Source: Caenorhabditis elegans
Lineage: Eukaryota; Nematoda; Chromadorea; Rhabditida; Rhabditidae
Assembly: GCF_000002985.6 (NCBI RefSeq)
Contig: NC_003281.10
Span: 8,990,001-9,054,000 of the forward strand
Direction: 5' to 3'
DNA length: 64,000 nt
Positions 48,601 through 60,692 of this stretch are shown here, piece by piece. Within the stretch, counting starts at the first letter, position 1. Every line of letters begins with the position of its first letter. Position numbers and translations under genes: made by a program. The notes under the pieces are model-generated. The model saw only the letters and a program-made list of their open reading frames with translations. It was not told the DNA's origin and did no database searches.

Positions 48601-48825
48601 CAAAACCATTATTTTCCATCTTCGTTTCAAAGGATCGTTATTTTGAATCAGGAGTTCCACCCCTGTAGGCCTGATTAGGCAAGTAAGCATCTACGTAGGT
48701 ATTAAGGCATGCGGTAGGCCTAGTCCCATTGCTACTTCGTGACGCCTGCCTGTCAATTTCCCTTCTGGAAACAAGTAATTAATAAATACACGTTTCATTC
48801 GGACAATACACATTTTGTACAAAAA

Positions 48826-51800
48826 TTAGCAAACTGGATATGAAGAGTTTTCTGAAGATATTACAATATTTTCGGGGAAAATATTCAATGAAAAAATAAA
48901 ATATGTCCATGTGTTCATGTTGAGAGATGTGATAAGTATGCACGCAATATTGAGTAGAAAACCACAGACTATCTGAAAAAACTGTACTTTTATAGGAGAA
49001 CGTTGATCAAAAAATTTACCATTTCCACCATTGAAATCACTTTAGTGTCGTATACAACTGCATTTGGAGGTGTTGAAATTGGTAGCATAAAAGCAAATGA
49101 ACAAGCTACAGTAGTTGGAAGAGCAAGATATAAAGGATGAACTCCCATTGATTCAGCCTGAAATTTTTGAGTTAGGGTAATTCGAATTATCAAATTTTTT
49201 TAAGTGTATTGTTTTTTTAATCAATTTTAATCAGTATATCAATTTAATTTCAATAGATCTGAACAACCCAAAAACTTACAACTCCCAAAGAAATTGGAAT
49301 GAAAATGCTTCCGGTGGACACATTACTTGCAAACTCTGTCATTATCACAATAATTGTAGTCACAGTTACTGAAAAACTATAAATTATTTTTTTTATGTAC
49401 CGTAATTTCTCTATTATTCTTGCTGCTTGTAATTGTCGGTAATATAGACTTTACTCACATTGCAATGGAAGTGAGCTCATCCCCACGAAAATATTTTTCA
49501 TTCCACATGAAATCAATCTAGATAATCCCGATTTCTGAAATCTCCAGTTCAATTACTGCGATCTGTTACAAGTAACTCACATCAACTCCTTCTGAAATAG
49601 CATACCCAGCACCGATTAAAAGTGTGCACGACCAGGAAAACTTGCTTTTCATGTCGGTCCATTTAAGAATCGGAGCCATTGGATCAATAGGATCAAATGG
49701 ATCTTTGGGCCAAACAAATAAAATACAAGAAATCAAGACTCCAGAAACACTGTCTGATATGAAGTTTCTGTGTGGTAAAAGATCTCCCCAACCGGGTGTG
49801 AATCCGGGATCACGAGAAATCCAAGATCCGATTAGGAGAATGAAGAATACAAAAACTGACTTTTCGCCCCACCTGAAAATATTAGAAAAATTGAAATATA
49901 GAATTGTTCCTATTTTTTGAAAATCAGAAACTTTAAGAAAACTTACGAAACATCTCCCAAATCCTCATACATTGTCTGAATATTCTTTTCAATTAATTTT
50001 TTCAAATGAGCTTCTTCTTTGGAAGGCCTTTCAAACCAGCGAGCAAAAGTCGAGGGGCCCATGAAATAACACTGAAATTTGTTTAGAAAGTTTCAAAAAA
50101 AAATTAGCAAAAGTTGGTACCACCAGAATAATATAAGATGCAAGAAGGTAGACAAACATTGGTGGTATCGCGAAAACCATCCATTGTAGGTATGTCATTG
50201 TCACTTGTCCCTCGGGGTATCTCCTGGATAGATAATTTAATTAGTGTTTTTTATGTCCGGTCGGTGGCAGGAAGGTAGGGACGTAAGCAGGCGGAAAGTT
50301 GACTCATGGGCAGATAGGCATACCTACTCGTGCTTGTTCTTGCCTTTCTTATGCCTGTCTGCCAATTTGCCTGTTTCATTTCTACCTAGTATTTACCTAC
50401 CACGTAGGCAGACAGGCCTTACTTGTCCCTTAAAACACGTACGCCTAATCTTCTATTTTGCAAAAATCGCAGCTACTCCTAATTTTCATGAGACACTCAC
50501 TTGTGAATATTTTCTCGAAAAACTAAATTCGGCCCAGTCGAAGTGATAATAGCAGTCCCACCGATCAACGATGCGTGGGCACATGCCAAAATTAATGCTT
50601 TACAGAAACCAGCATCCTGAGGAGTCATATCATCTATTCTCAATTTTTCAGCAACAGTAGCATCATCTGGTGGCGGCTTTGGCTTCCTGTGATCTTCTTT
50701 CAAATGTTGAACTGCATCAGACATACTCATCAGGAGTGCCACAGCGGTTGGACACATAAGAGCTGTGCATGCTGTGTCAGAAACGAAAAATGATCTGAAA
50801 AAATTAATATGGAATCTTACAAAATTCAATTAAAACTTACATGAAACTCGTGATGCACATGAAACCCAGCAGCATTCTGAAAATTTACACACATTGAATC
50901 GAAGCGCTATTTGTTATTTTAAAATAAATTAAAACATTTGAAAATTTTACAAATCAGCATCCGCATCCTTACACTGGTTGCTTTGCTCCAACTTTTGTTA
51001 ATAATTTCAGTGCGATTCTTCGATGGAGTCCAGTTGCTTCTACCGCCATTGCCATGATTAATGTGCACATAAATAGAACTATCGAATCCTGGAAAATCAG
51101 AAAGTTTAGATACTATATGGGAAAGTATTCAGCAATTATTTCGATTTTCAGCTTACTTTAAAATAAACTGGACTAATTTGTTTAGATGGAACAATCTGAA
51201 GAATTGGATAAAGTGCCAATGGAAAGAGAGAAGTGACACCAATGGGAAATGCTTCTCCAATCCAATAGGTTGATAAAAATATTATTGAGAAAAGACATCT
51301 GTACTCCTGAAAAAAAACGTGTTATATAAAAAGTCCTTATGTTATATAAAAAGATCTTACCGGTCCAAAAAAGAGTAGAGGTACTGCAACAAGTGGTCCA
51401 AGAAGTACCAGAAGCTTTTTTATTAACGTACGCTGGGGGCTAGGCTTCATACCTTCGTCTGATAGTGGTAACACTGAAAACATGAAAAATTACAAAATCA
51501 AAGAGAGAAGTAAAATTGATAGAACCAAATGATTAATGGTTCAACTTGTCGCTTTTCATTTCCTTTTGGAAAATCTCTTTTAAAAATTGCAACGATGATT
51601 TTATTGATACAAATTGGCATCAAAAAGTTGAGAAAGTTTTTTATACACAGCGTACATAAAGGAGTGACCGAGTTAGTCTTTTTGTCAGCAAAAAAAGAAT
51701 TGTGAACAAATATTTCATGGTTTTATGCAAATTGAATTCTATAGAAAGTTGTTGGCATTGTGAGGTTTTTAGAGAATAATAAAATAGTCAGATGATTGTA

Positions 51801-53122
51801 ACAGGTAGTTTTACTGAAATTATTTAGTTGTACATATAAAAAACTTTCAAAGTGAATGCCTGCCGCATTTACTAAGTATACCTACAAAAGCCAGGCGTAA
51901 GGCAGATAGGTATGTCAAAAACGTGCCTGCTTATGCAAGGATTTAAAAATAGGTAATTTAGAATATCCAATCAGAACTTCAAGTAAACGTGGACAAGTAA
52001 GCTAAATTTCAAAAAATAAATTGGACTTTTAGATTTTCTAAAACAGAAACGGTACTTTTGTTTCAAACCTCTAATATTAATTTTTAAAAACGCAAATAAA
52101 AAGACAGACTTCTGCCGCGCAGAAAATTACTGAGACTTTGAATATTCGTTTATGAAAATTGAATTTACAAATGAAGTGAAACCGAATGGCAAAATGAAAC
52201 TGAAACAAGGAAGATGTGATTTAGAACATTAGCGATGAACAGAAGTGGCAGATGTAGAGGTAGATAAATGACTAGTTTTTTTGGAATAATGAGAAGAAGC
52301 AGCGAAATGAATTTATTTCAATCTATTTCATTGACTAAATATAGGGTAAGATGAGGCACTTGAGAGCAGAACAAGAAAGTGGAAGAGATAAATCTAATCA
52401 GCAAAAAAAAAATTAGATAAGCAAACAGTATTGAAGAGAAAGTGGACATTGAGTGGAAGAAAGACCGAATGGTCAAGTTGATATTGAGCAAAGTCTAGGT
52501 TTAATCTACTAACAGATTTTGGCATTTTTGTTGTTGAGATAAACAATAACAATTTGTTTTTGAATTGATTATTTATCTTTTAACAGGATTCGAACCCGGA
52601 AGTTTAATGCTTTAAGTGAGGATATATCATTTAACGATAATTCGATCTATGGGTAGCCTACCCTTTGTGGGGGTTTCGTTTTATTCTTTTCTAGTCACAA
52701 AGAAAGAAAACCGGTGTACCCAATGCAGAAAAAATTTGGTTGACTAGCAATAACTGTATGAACTGAAAATTCTGTAATACTTTTTACAAACATCTGTTTT
52801 TTTTCTGTTTGCAACCGGAATTTTGTTGAAAAAAAATATTTGTTTACTGGAGTCCAACTCAAAAAAGACTTTCCAATTCCCCAAATTGGTATTTACGAGA
52901 TCCTTGCAAAATTATAAAAAAAGTATGTGACATACTTACAAAAATCGCGTTTTCAGATGGCTTGCAAAAAAATCATCTTAAGAAATCTACAAAATTTAAT
53001 CAATATCAAATATTCTTGAATAGTTGGACTGGTATTTTTCACAAAAAAGGGTGCAAAAGAGCTAACTTACCATGATACCTGGTATTATTAGTTCCATAAT
53101 TAAATCGAAAAAGTTTCTTCAT
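48826..53122 (-). CDS. nac-2: Na+/dicarboxylate cotransporter (SLC13/DASS, INDY-like), 551-576 aa
   Basis: Plasma-membrane symporter of Krebs-cycle di-/tricarboxylates with sodium. Thirteen exons in reading order: 53122-53071, 51473-51361, 51306-51157, 51088-50973, 50876-50841, 50794-50501, 50223-50121, 50071-49947, 49872-49581, 49534-49459, 49368-49280, 49157-49020, 48972-48826 (1731 nt, 576 aa). A second possible start at 51450 (MKPSPQRTLIKKLL) gives 551 aa, the usual family N-terminus. Family marks: WIGEAFPIGVTSLFPLALYP, FFVSDTACTALMCP, ASLIGGTAIITSTGPNLVF, FASNVSTGSIFIPI and AFMLPISTPPNAVVY (sodium- and substrate-site regions), and about eleven helices. The long hydrophilic loop after TM4 is typical. 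The 1.6-kb first intron has an isolated tRNA-like B-box. Symbol from family and remembered synteny (R107.1). Confidence 0.92.
50255..50440. repeat. 'taggca/tgcct' repeat in a nac-2 intron
   Basis: ggcagataggcatacctact and tgcctgtctgccaatttgcc, then cctaccacgtaggcagacag, lie in the intron 50224-50500. Inverted halves of the dispersed low-complexity family. Confidence 0.65.
52570..52595 (-). other. Isolated tRNA-like B-box
   Basis: On the minus strand the sequence contains GGGTTCGAATCC, a perfect match to the Pol III B-box/T-loop consensus, with a partial T-stem (CCGGG/CCTGT). No acceptor stem, D-arm or matching anticodon stem could be folded around it, so it is at best a decayed tRNA or tRNA-derived fragment in nac-2 intron 1. 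Confidence 0.4.
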
Positions 53123-53953
53123 ACAAGCTGCTAGAAAATTTAGTTTCATTCAATACATATGTTCAGTTGTATGGTTAACTGGTTTTGTATTCATGCAAAG
53201 CAAATAATCAATAAATATGTGTGTGAGTATAATTGCAAACAAAATACAATGATTGTCCACCTGTTCAGTTTGGGTTGCACATGCCAAAAGGGGGTAATGT
53301 GATAAGAGGAAAAATGTACTTTATAAGCGTTCAGGTAGAATTTACCTCTAAAAGTTTGTAATTGTGATTCTTTTCATATTCATCTCGTCAGATTCAAATC
53401 TTCGGGTAATATTGCCACCACGACTATACAGTTTAACACCTCGTCGTTGCGAAATGCTAACATTTTAGCAAAAAAAAATCGAAAATGAGAATAATCTTTA
53501 AAGGTGCACACCTTTTGGTATTTAAAATAAGTTTGTCGTGTCGAGACCGGGAACTGTACAGAAATTGCAAAATTACGCGCTTGGGTAGTAGTGAAAAAAA
53601 AAACAATTTTTTTGAAATATCTAATCTCGAAAAAGGGAAAAACTATGTGTTTTGTATATAATTGCATGCCCTTGGTCAGTTTGGAACTTGATCGCTTTGT
53701 ACCACTTATCATATTAAACAGAAATTTTGACAAAAAAAAGAAAGTTAATCTGGCTTGGACCAGAAATCAAAGGGGATTCCCCCAAAAAATGGACATATAG
53801 ATCGATATCTTCCCTTCATCTTGGTCCAACCTCCATCATGTGTAGACTGTGTACCTGACTTGCACTCGGACATAGATATATAAATACATAGATATATAAA
53901 TTTATTACAGTAGATTGATAATATCTGATATAATCCAAATAATTCGTCATAAA
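53123..53953. other. Upstream region of nac-2 with a dispersed-repeat arm
   Basis: 831 bp between nac-2 and the NAD(P)HX dehydratase gene, both on minus. It contains a repeat arm at 53498-53560 (tttaaaggtgcacacctttt then gtcgtgtcgagaccgg). No other gene is seen; the short frames on both strands overlap the repeat. Confidence 0.55.
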
Positions 53954-55932
53954 TCAATGTTTAGAGCTGTCCGTGTGAACGGTGTCCTTCATCTCTCGAG
54001 TCTCAACGTCTCGTACCAGTTTTGGAATCTCATCTAGCAATAGTGGAGTGTTCATTGATCGTCCATGTTTTTCGAATGCACGTCTTCCGGCTGTTCTGAC
54101 CAACCAACTTGAAGCAATTCCAGCTTCATGATGAGCTGATGTCCAGTCGTCGCCAAGGTTTCTGGAACTTTTTGGGTTTTGTTGTAGAGTCCCAATTTTA
54201 TGGAACTCACTTTTTTGCCCAATACAAGAAAAGGCCCAAACTTCCAGCAGTGACGTCACCTTGACCACCACAGCGACGTAAGCTTGATTCGGTTGAACAC
54301 TTCGATACTGAAAAAGTCCGAAGATTATGAAAATGTTTTTTTCCAGTTATCACTCTTTTTTTCTACTTTTCGTAGTTTGAAAATATAATAATATTTTGCA
54401 AGTTTTCTAATTTAAAAAAAAACGCCTTTTGAAATCGAGGCGCAAGCGCGCTCCAACACCAAATCAAAACGCTCCACCCCCAAACTTTGGGTCTCGTTAG
54501 GTTTTTGCAGCACAACCAGGAATTCAAACATTTTCAATTGTTTTTGTCGATTTTCTCCGTTTTATGCAATTTAACTTTTTTTCTTTCGAAAAAATTAACA
54601 AAAAACTAAAACTTCTTGAAAACTTTTGAATTCCTGGTTTCGCCGGTTAATACCTAACGAGACCCAACGTTTAGGGGCGGAGCGTTCTTATGTGTACGTG
54701 GAGAGCAGTTTCGTTCCGATTTGATGTCAAAAAAACTCAGTTTTCAGCATTCTCGCAGGAAAAAGATCAACCTTAAAGTAGATTAGGCCTTACCTTCGCC
54801 GTTCGGGGTGACCACTAGATCAACTTCTCCCTTCAAATAGATCGTAACATTCATTTTCCGACTCAACTCGGCAGCCAAATGCTGTAGTTGGCTATTATTT
54901 CTCACATTGAGCACATCCTCTTCACCAAGAGCCGATTTACACAGACGTGAGAACTCAACAATGTTCGGTGTGAGTACTGTAGCCGACATTTGCCGTGGGA
55001 ATTTTTCAATATGCTCAGACACAAACCAAAGACCGTCCTGAAAGATGCTTTGTAAAAAATACAAACTATTTCAGTTTACCCCATCGATTACAAATGGAAC
55101 ATCTCTATTTCTGACGAATTCGAAAAGTTCCTGCATAAGTGGCCAAATGTTTGGATTTCGTCCCAATCCAGGACCAATCACAATTGCATCCATTCGGGAA
55201 AGTTTGGGAATAATAGAATTTGCCGTCATTCCAGGATGTACAATCAGATCCGGAGAGTATCCTTTAATAACTTGAGCCGCATCTGGATCACAGAAGATGT
55301 GAATAAGATCAGCTCCTAGTCGCGATGCTGAAGAAGCGGCAAAGTAGGGTGCACCCGTGTATTCGAGAGATCCTCCAATTACTCCCATTTTACCGCAATC
55401 ACCCTGAAAACGACTGTATAGGTATAGATGCAGAGAAATACAATTTTTTAAATCAAGGTGCAATCGTACTCTGTGGACAAAGACGTTTGGTCTTGTTAGG
55501 TATTGGAAGCAAAACCAGAAATTATAACTTTTTCAATTATTTTCACCGATTTTGCCAAATTTCAAGCAGTTTTTGTAATTTTTATTGTTTTTAAATTATT
55601 TTTTTTAGTTTTGAGAAGGTGAGTTTTATTTTATTTTAAGTGTTATTTTTTTGAGTTAGATAATATACATATTTTGATGATTACAGACTATTTGAACTTT
55701 TCTATCTACTCTACTTTTCAGTGTTGTTTTCCTAATTTTCGAAAAAGGAAAAAAAAAGTTCTATCCATAAACTTTTTTATTGAGCCACAAAAAAGTTGTT
55801 GTTTACTACAGGACTGCAACTTTTTTTTCTCTTTTTTACTATCCCTAATTAAATTCTTCTTTTTTTATTTCTTTAACTAACCTTTCTCAAATGCGGTGTC
55901 AATTTTGGCAACAATTTGATAAAATGATCCAT
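53954..55932 (-). CDS. ADP/ATP-dependent NAD(P)HX dehydratase (NAXD/CARKD), 307 aa
   Basis: Repairs hydrated NADH/NADPH (S-NADHX), working with the epimerase NAXE. Five exons in reading order: 55932-55882, 55403-55080, 55037-54794, 54307-54211, 54161-53954 (924 nt). Ribokinase-fold motifs are clear: GDCGKMGVIGGSLEYTGAPY, the PGLGRN loop, FVIDGDGLWFV (D126 in the family DADGL motif), LTPNIVEFSRL, and RRCGGQGDVTAGSLG with catalytic D224, then AFEKHGRSMNTPLLL. The start MDHFIKLLPKL follows a TTTATTTCAG acceptor by six bases. An N-terminal mitochondrial signal is not evident from this start. The ikke-1 stop is 423 bp upstream on the same strand. Intron 3 (54308-54793) holds an inverted-repeat element. 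Confidence 0.94.
54467..54688. repeat. Inverted-repeat element, second copy of 'gggtctcgttaggt' family
   Basis: aacgctccacccccaaactt followed by gggtctcgttaggt pairs with acctaacgagaccc followed by aacgtttaggggcggagcgt. Inner arms 'aggaattcaaa' and 'tttgaattcct' also pair. Lies in NAXD intron 3; same family as 16670-16981. Confidence 0.85.
55487..55560. repeat. Single arm of the 'gggtctcgttaggt' family
   Basis: gacgtttggtcttgttaggt then attggaagcaaaacc matches the left arm of the element at 16670. No partner arm is found nearby. It lies in NAXD intron 1. Confidence 0.65.
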
Positions 55933-56354
55933 AGAAATCTGAAATAAAAATTAATAAAACAATGTACTGGCACCAAAAATTATTTCGAAAAAAAGAAATC
56001 AAAAGATGGCAATTCCTCTCTAAAAAAACGAAAAAAGATAGACAAAAATGGCTTCAATTCAGTGAGAGGAAGGGTGCGATAATCCTCGTAATTCATTATA
56101 TACACGTCTGTTATAGAGAACATATAAAACGAGATAACACAGACTAGATGGAAATATAAACAAGTGTTCGCAATCAACTTGGAGAGACTGAAAAGATGAT
56201 ACAACAATGTGGGTAAATGAGTGTGAGTGGAGGGGTGAGAAAAAGTAAGAAAAAAAATGATTGAAGGAATTCAAATTTCCGGGCGTCAATAGCACAGGGT
56301 TGGAAGGTTTGATTGAAAAACAGGAAAAAAACCGGGACGAGTATTTACAGGAAA
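55933..56354. other. Spacer between ikke-1 and NAD(P)HX dehydratase
   Basis: 422 bp of non-coding DNA between two minus-strand genes: ikke-1 3' UTR followed by upstream DNA of the dehydratase, whose TTTATTTCAG acceptor lies just left of 55950. The distance suits either a loose operon or an independent promoter. Confidence 0.5.
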
Positions 56355-59300
56355 TTATTTCGCAGAAGAAGAAGGGGAAGACGTCGGCTTGGCAAAGTAC
56401 TGAAAGACGGCCTGCAAAATGTAGGTAGAGCACAAGGAGAGGAGATGCATTAAAGTGAAGAAAGAAAAGAGAAAAGAAAAGAGAAATAAAAGCTTACTTG
56501 GAAATAGTTGTTAGACCCAACGTCAGGAGGGGACGATGGTGGTGTTGATTCGAATGAAGTTGAGCCTTCATCAATTGATGACTCTCTACAAAAACATAGA
56601 TTTATACAAGATGTTTTTGAACTGGAGAAATTGAATTTTTAATATCTAAAAGTTAACGTGATTTTTTTTTCATTCACCAAAAATGGTGAATACTTTGAAA
56701 AATTATAAGTCTATTGAATTCCATTTTCATACCTTCAAAACTCAAAAAATTAGGGGTAACTCTCATTGAATGCGATCTAGCTACATCTTAAGAGCTAACA
56801 GAAAAGTAACTGATCAATTTTTGTTTTATTATATTCAAAATGACCCAGAAGACCGAATTTCGAAACGGACGTTTTCAAAAATTTGTCCAAAATTTTTTAT
56901 GGCGGTTCAAAATTTACAGAAAAGGAAACCGAATTTTTAACTAACATTTCCAATTTTTCAAACATCGACATATCAAAGCGGCCGGAAACAGATTTTTATT
57001 TGATTATCACTTTATTTATTTTCTTTTTTTTGGCCATTTTTTCTGTACCTAAATTAACTAAATTACTATAGATAACTGACAAAAATGTCATAATGGGACA
57101 ATAATTACATAAAATTAAACTACAGGCCGTTATGGCGCGTAAAAGTTGGCAAATTGGGGAAATTTTAGTTAAAAAATTAATTATTTTTGTCGACATTTTG
57201 TCGAAATCGAAATTTCGAAATTTTGAACCGCCAGAAGAAGGTTTTGAACTCATTTTTGAAATGTTTCGTTCTGAAATTCGCAAAACAATTTTGATCGGCC
57301 ACTTCTCATTTAAACGTATACCTAAACATGTGAAAGGCTTGTAATATGGAGAGCAGTGTTAAAAAGTAAGAGGAAGTCTAGAAAATCAGTGTCTTCTGCC
57401 AGAAGATTTCCTTTTCTTTTCTCGTTTCTCTTGTCTTTCATTCTCGCAACAAATCCGACAAACGTCGTTGTCGCCTCCTTCGTTTCCGTTCTCTCTGCGT
57501 TTCTTTTTGAAGATTCTCTCCATTTTTTTAGTTCTAAAAAATCAGGGATCACTCTCTCTCTTGCTCTCTCATACTACATCTAAACTTTAATCTATGCAAG
57601 TAGGAGACTAGTATGACATAAAAATACAGAACTAATTTGGGAAAAGCAGTGTCTGATGAGAAAAAGGAGACATACAAAATGGAATCCTGCTCCGGTTTAG
57701 GGAATTGTTCTTTGTTCGGTGATGATTCCGCCTGGCAAAAAAACTAATAAAATTTAATTGAAAATTATGAAACGTTTAATCAAAAGCCGATTATATTAGA
57801 GCAACGAAAGGATTATTTTGATAACCCCAATAAAATACTCACACTTACAACCTGCGTCTCTTGAATCTCTTCTGATCTTGTAAGTGTCTGCTCCGATTCG
57901 GCTTTGATCAATATATCTCCTAAGCGAACAAATCCGAGTTGATCCAATTCTATGTTTAGTTGGTCGATGAGTTTCCTACACGATTTGGTGGTCTTCTTTA
58001 TGCGAATTTGACTCTCGTGGAATTCGGGTCTTAACAAATGCATAGACTTTTGCATCGTATTCCGAGAACATCCTTGGGCTTGTAGATAACGATTTACAGT
58101 ATCTTTCATTTCTTGGAATGGCTTCTCGAGTAGATCTACACATTCGGATATCATATCTTGAAGTTTTCGATAATTCGAACGTAGTTGGCTGAGCGATGCT
58201 GCCAAATTCATTGCCTTATTCAATTTACTTTTATTTATTCTGTCAGGCGAGTTGAAGATCTGCTCCATAATATTGTTTCTTCTTTTCAGGCACAACTCAA
58301 CTAATTCTTGGGAATATTTCTGAGTGCTCAAGATGGCTTGTTTGTCATAGAAGACGTAGGATTCGATTTCTTCACAAATTCCTGGTAGATCCATGTCTTC
58401 AAGTCGAAGATCTTCAGCATCTTTTGACAATTGCTTTGCACATGCTTCAATATCCATAGAAACTTTTGCATGTCTCTCTAATTCCTCTCTAGCTCGTTTC
58501 GCTTGTTGAATGCATTGATCTGAGATCATTTTGGTCTCTGGATTCGCTTCATCGAACAACATCAGTGGTACTGAAGCCATGTCCACATAAACAGCAAAAC
58601 GTGATGCAGTTTGAACACGCTCGAATTGACTCAACTCTTGCACAAGCTGAAAAAAACATGTTTTGGTTTTTTTTGGGACTGTTTGGAATTTCAAATGTGA
58701 TTTACGAAATTATAATCTAAAATCGAAAGTTATAACATTTTCAGAACTACTGAGTTGTTACTCGGATAATTTTGAAATTTTAGCGCAAGGAATACGGTAA
58801 CTGGTCTCCACGCGGCAATTTTTGTTAAATTCGAAAAGGTGAGTGCCTTTAAACAGTACTGTACTCTCAATCTTCTGCTACGAAATTTTTTAGATCGATT
58901 TTAATAGTTTCATTCAAGCGTATTAAATAAATGATTTTTTTTTGTAACGAAAAAACTGGGGAAAATTTATAAAAATTACAGTATTCTTTGAAGGTTCGCA
59001 CCGTTTTGCATTTAACAAAAAATTGTCGTGTCGAGACCTGGTACCATTTTTTTTACCGCAAAAATTGCAAAATTTCGCGTCTAAATCATAATGCAAAACT
59101 CACCAGTGAAAATTGGGTTGACAAAATTGTGGAGACTCGATCAAAAAGAGCCAAATACTCGTCAATTTCAGTTAGCATGCTCAATCCTTCATAACATTTT
59201 TTGATTCGAATTTCAGAAAGTTTTCTGTCTGTCATATCATCGAATTCGTGGAATTCGATATTTCTCGCCAAAATCTTTCTCATATCAACGTGACTTGTCT

Positions 59301-60692
59301 GGGGAACGACCAAATACAAATCATCGGGAAGTCCGTCAACGGATTTTTGTTTGGAATCAAGGTAGTGGGTGGAGGTATTTGAGAGAAGAAGTATATCGGT
59401 TCCTTCTGGATATCCAAGACATTTTGAAATACTTGGAATACTGAATCCAAGATGTGGAACATTAGACATATCCGTGTGCTCAACAATCGACATTTGATCC
59501 ACTGATGAAAATGTTCTTCGTTTAGAATTTCTCATAGCATCAGCCACTTTTGCATAATACTCGATTGAAGGTTCATGGAAAAAGCTGCGTAGAAGGCATG
59601 TCATTGTGCTTACGAGCCATTTCGGATATCTTGTGAATTTAGCAGGAAGTTCTGTAACTGGTTGGAATTCAAATATATCAGTTCTTCTTCCTGGATCTCG
59701 TCCTTTTTGCACTAAAACCATTGCGATTGCATCCGGATTCTGAGTAAGAGCCACTACAGCTTTATGATACAGGCTCTTGTTATTCCTTTCGTGCTCGAAT
59801 GGGAACTTTCCAGTGGCACAAAAATATAGTGTACATCCCAGAGCCCATAGATCACATTGTTCCGAAGTATAAGCTGATTTTGTTTTCCAATTATGTCTGT
59901 TTTGAGCCATCAGTGGATCGACCATCTCGTGTGCCAGGAAGGGGTGCTGAAATTGAATGTGTTTTATCATCTTAGCTGACGTTTTTGATTATTTCAAAAA
60001 TTCCTGGTCTAAAATTTTTACGCCTAGTAACAGCTTACCAGTAAATTAGGAGTTCCGACTAAAGTTCTCATTTCATGTGAACTATTTTCCGAAAGAGACT
60101 TGCTACAACCCATATCACAAAGTTTGAATAAATGTGTGGATCGTCTTCCACGTGTCGGAGTACCGGGAAATAGAAGGATATTCATGTGTTTTATGTCGCG
60201 ATGAGCAATATTGTGCTCTCGAAGAGCAGATAGTGCCATAGCTGAAAAATATAAACGTGTATTACTGTAGAATAAATAAATTTCAAACTTACAACAATCT
60301 ACAACTAAGTCAATAAGTGCATTTGATGAAAGTCCTCTGTGATTCTTTGGCCTTCTCATTTCCGCTTCCAAACTGCTACTTGCATATTCCATCGCAAAGG
60401 AAATCGTCTCAGATGTAACTGATCCAGGTGCCATTTTTGTGTGGTTACTACCAAAATATTGTACAATATTCGAAGCGCCTTTCAACTTTTTTAGAATTTC
60501 GATTTCTATGCCTATCGCAGCAACTTCCAACTTCTTGCAAGCCGTTTTCACAGCAACAAGTCTTCCAGATTCGGTTCGACCTCTGTAGACTTCTGAGTAT
60601 GCTCCTTTTCCAATTGATTCATCATTGAAAAGCGTGTACTTTTCGCCGTGTGTAATGACGATTGGATAGGTTTTATGAGGAGATACCGCCAT
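56355..60692 (-). CDS. ikke-1: TBK1/IKK-epsilon-like serine/threonine kinase, 814 aa
   Basis: Homologue of the non-canonical IKK kinases. Seven exons in reading order: 60692-60293, 60241-60039, 59946-59104, 58646-57849, 57731-57676, 56585-56498, 56411-56355 (2445 nt). Kinase domain at the N-terminus: GKGAYSEVY loop (29-37), VAVK lysine K49, HRDIKHMN (147-154, catalytic D149), D176-M-G in place of DFG (aspartate kept), activation-loop TLVGTPNLLHP where T193 aligns with IKK-epsilon Ser172, and CDLWALGCTLYF. Key residues are intact, so it should be active. A ubiquitin-like-domain-sized region and a long helical, coiled-coil-rich segment (LVQELSQFERVQ to about residue 750) follow, as in TBK1; the C-terminal 65 residues are Ser/Pro-rich and disordered. 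Intron 3 contains a hairpin repeat. TTTTCAG lies one base before the ATG. Confidence 0.91.
58790..59055. repeat. Inverted-repeat element of the 'gtctcgacacg' family
   Basis: Left arm: tacggtaactggtctccacg, then ttttgttaaattcgaaaagg and gcctttaaacagtactgta. Right arm: gcaccgttttgcatttaaca, then aaaaattgtcgtgtcgagac and ctggtacc. It fills ikke-1 intron 3 (58647-59103) almost wholly. Confidence 0.8.

Larger units (their letters stand above)
37045..48825. other. 11.8-kb region with no recognisable gene
   Basis: AT-rich DNA upstream of the GPCR and downstream of nac-2. Short open frames (mostly under 100 codons) lack splice logic, family resemblance or codon bias. Minor features: an inverted repeat around 37139-37266, degenerate gcctaa telomere-like units at 37715-37763, the 18-bp palindrome 42612-42629, a GA run near 43020, 'cctacc'-type repeat at 43520-43690 and 48660-48750, and a G-run at about 46603. 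It most likely contains distal regulatory DNA of the receptor gene and possibly unannotated non-coding RNAs, none of which I can support. Confidence 0.55.

Noticed and set aside
37045-48825. Short open frames (60-100 codons) across the 11.8-kb gap
   Set aside because: Scattered on both strands, ending within AT-rich sequence, with no consistent exon chain.
52565-52660. Complete tRNA gene on the minus strand
   Set aside because: The T-loop is perfect but no acceptor stem, D-arm or anticodon stem can be paired; kept only as a B-box remnant.
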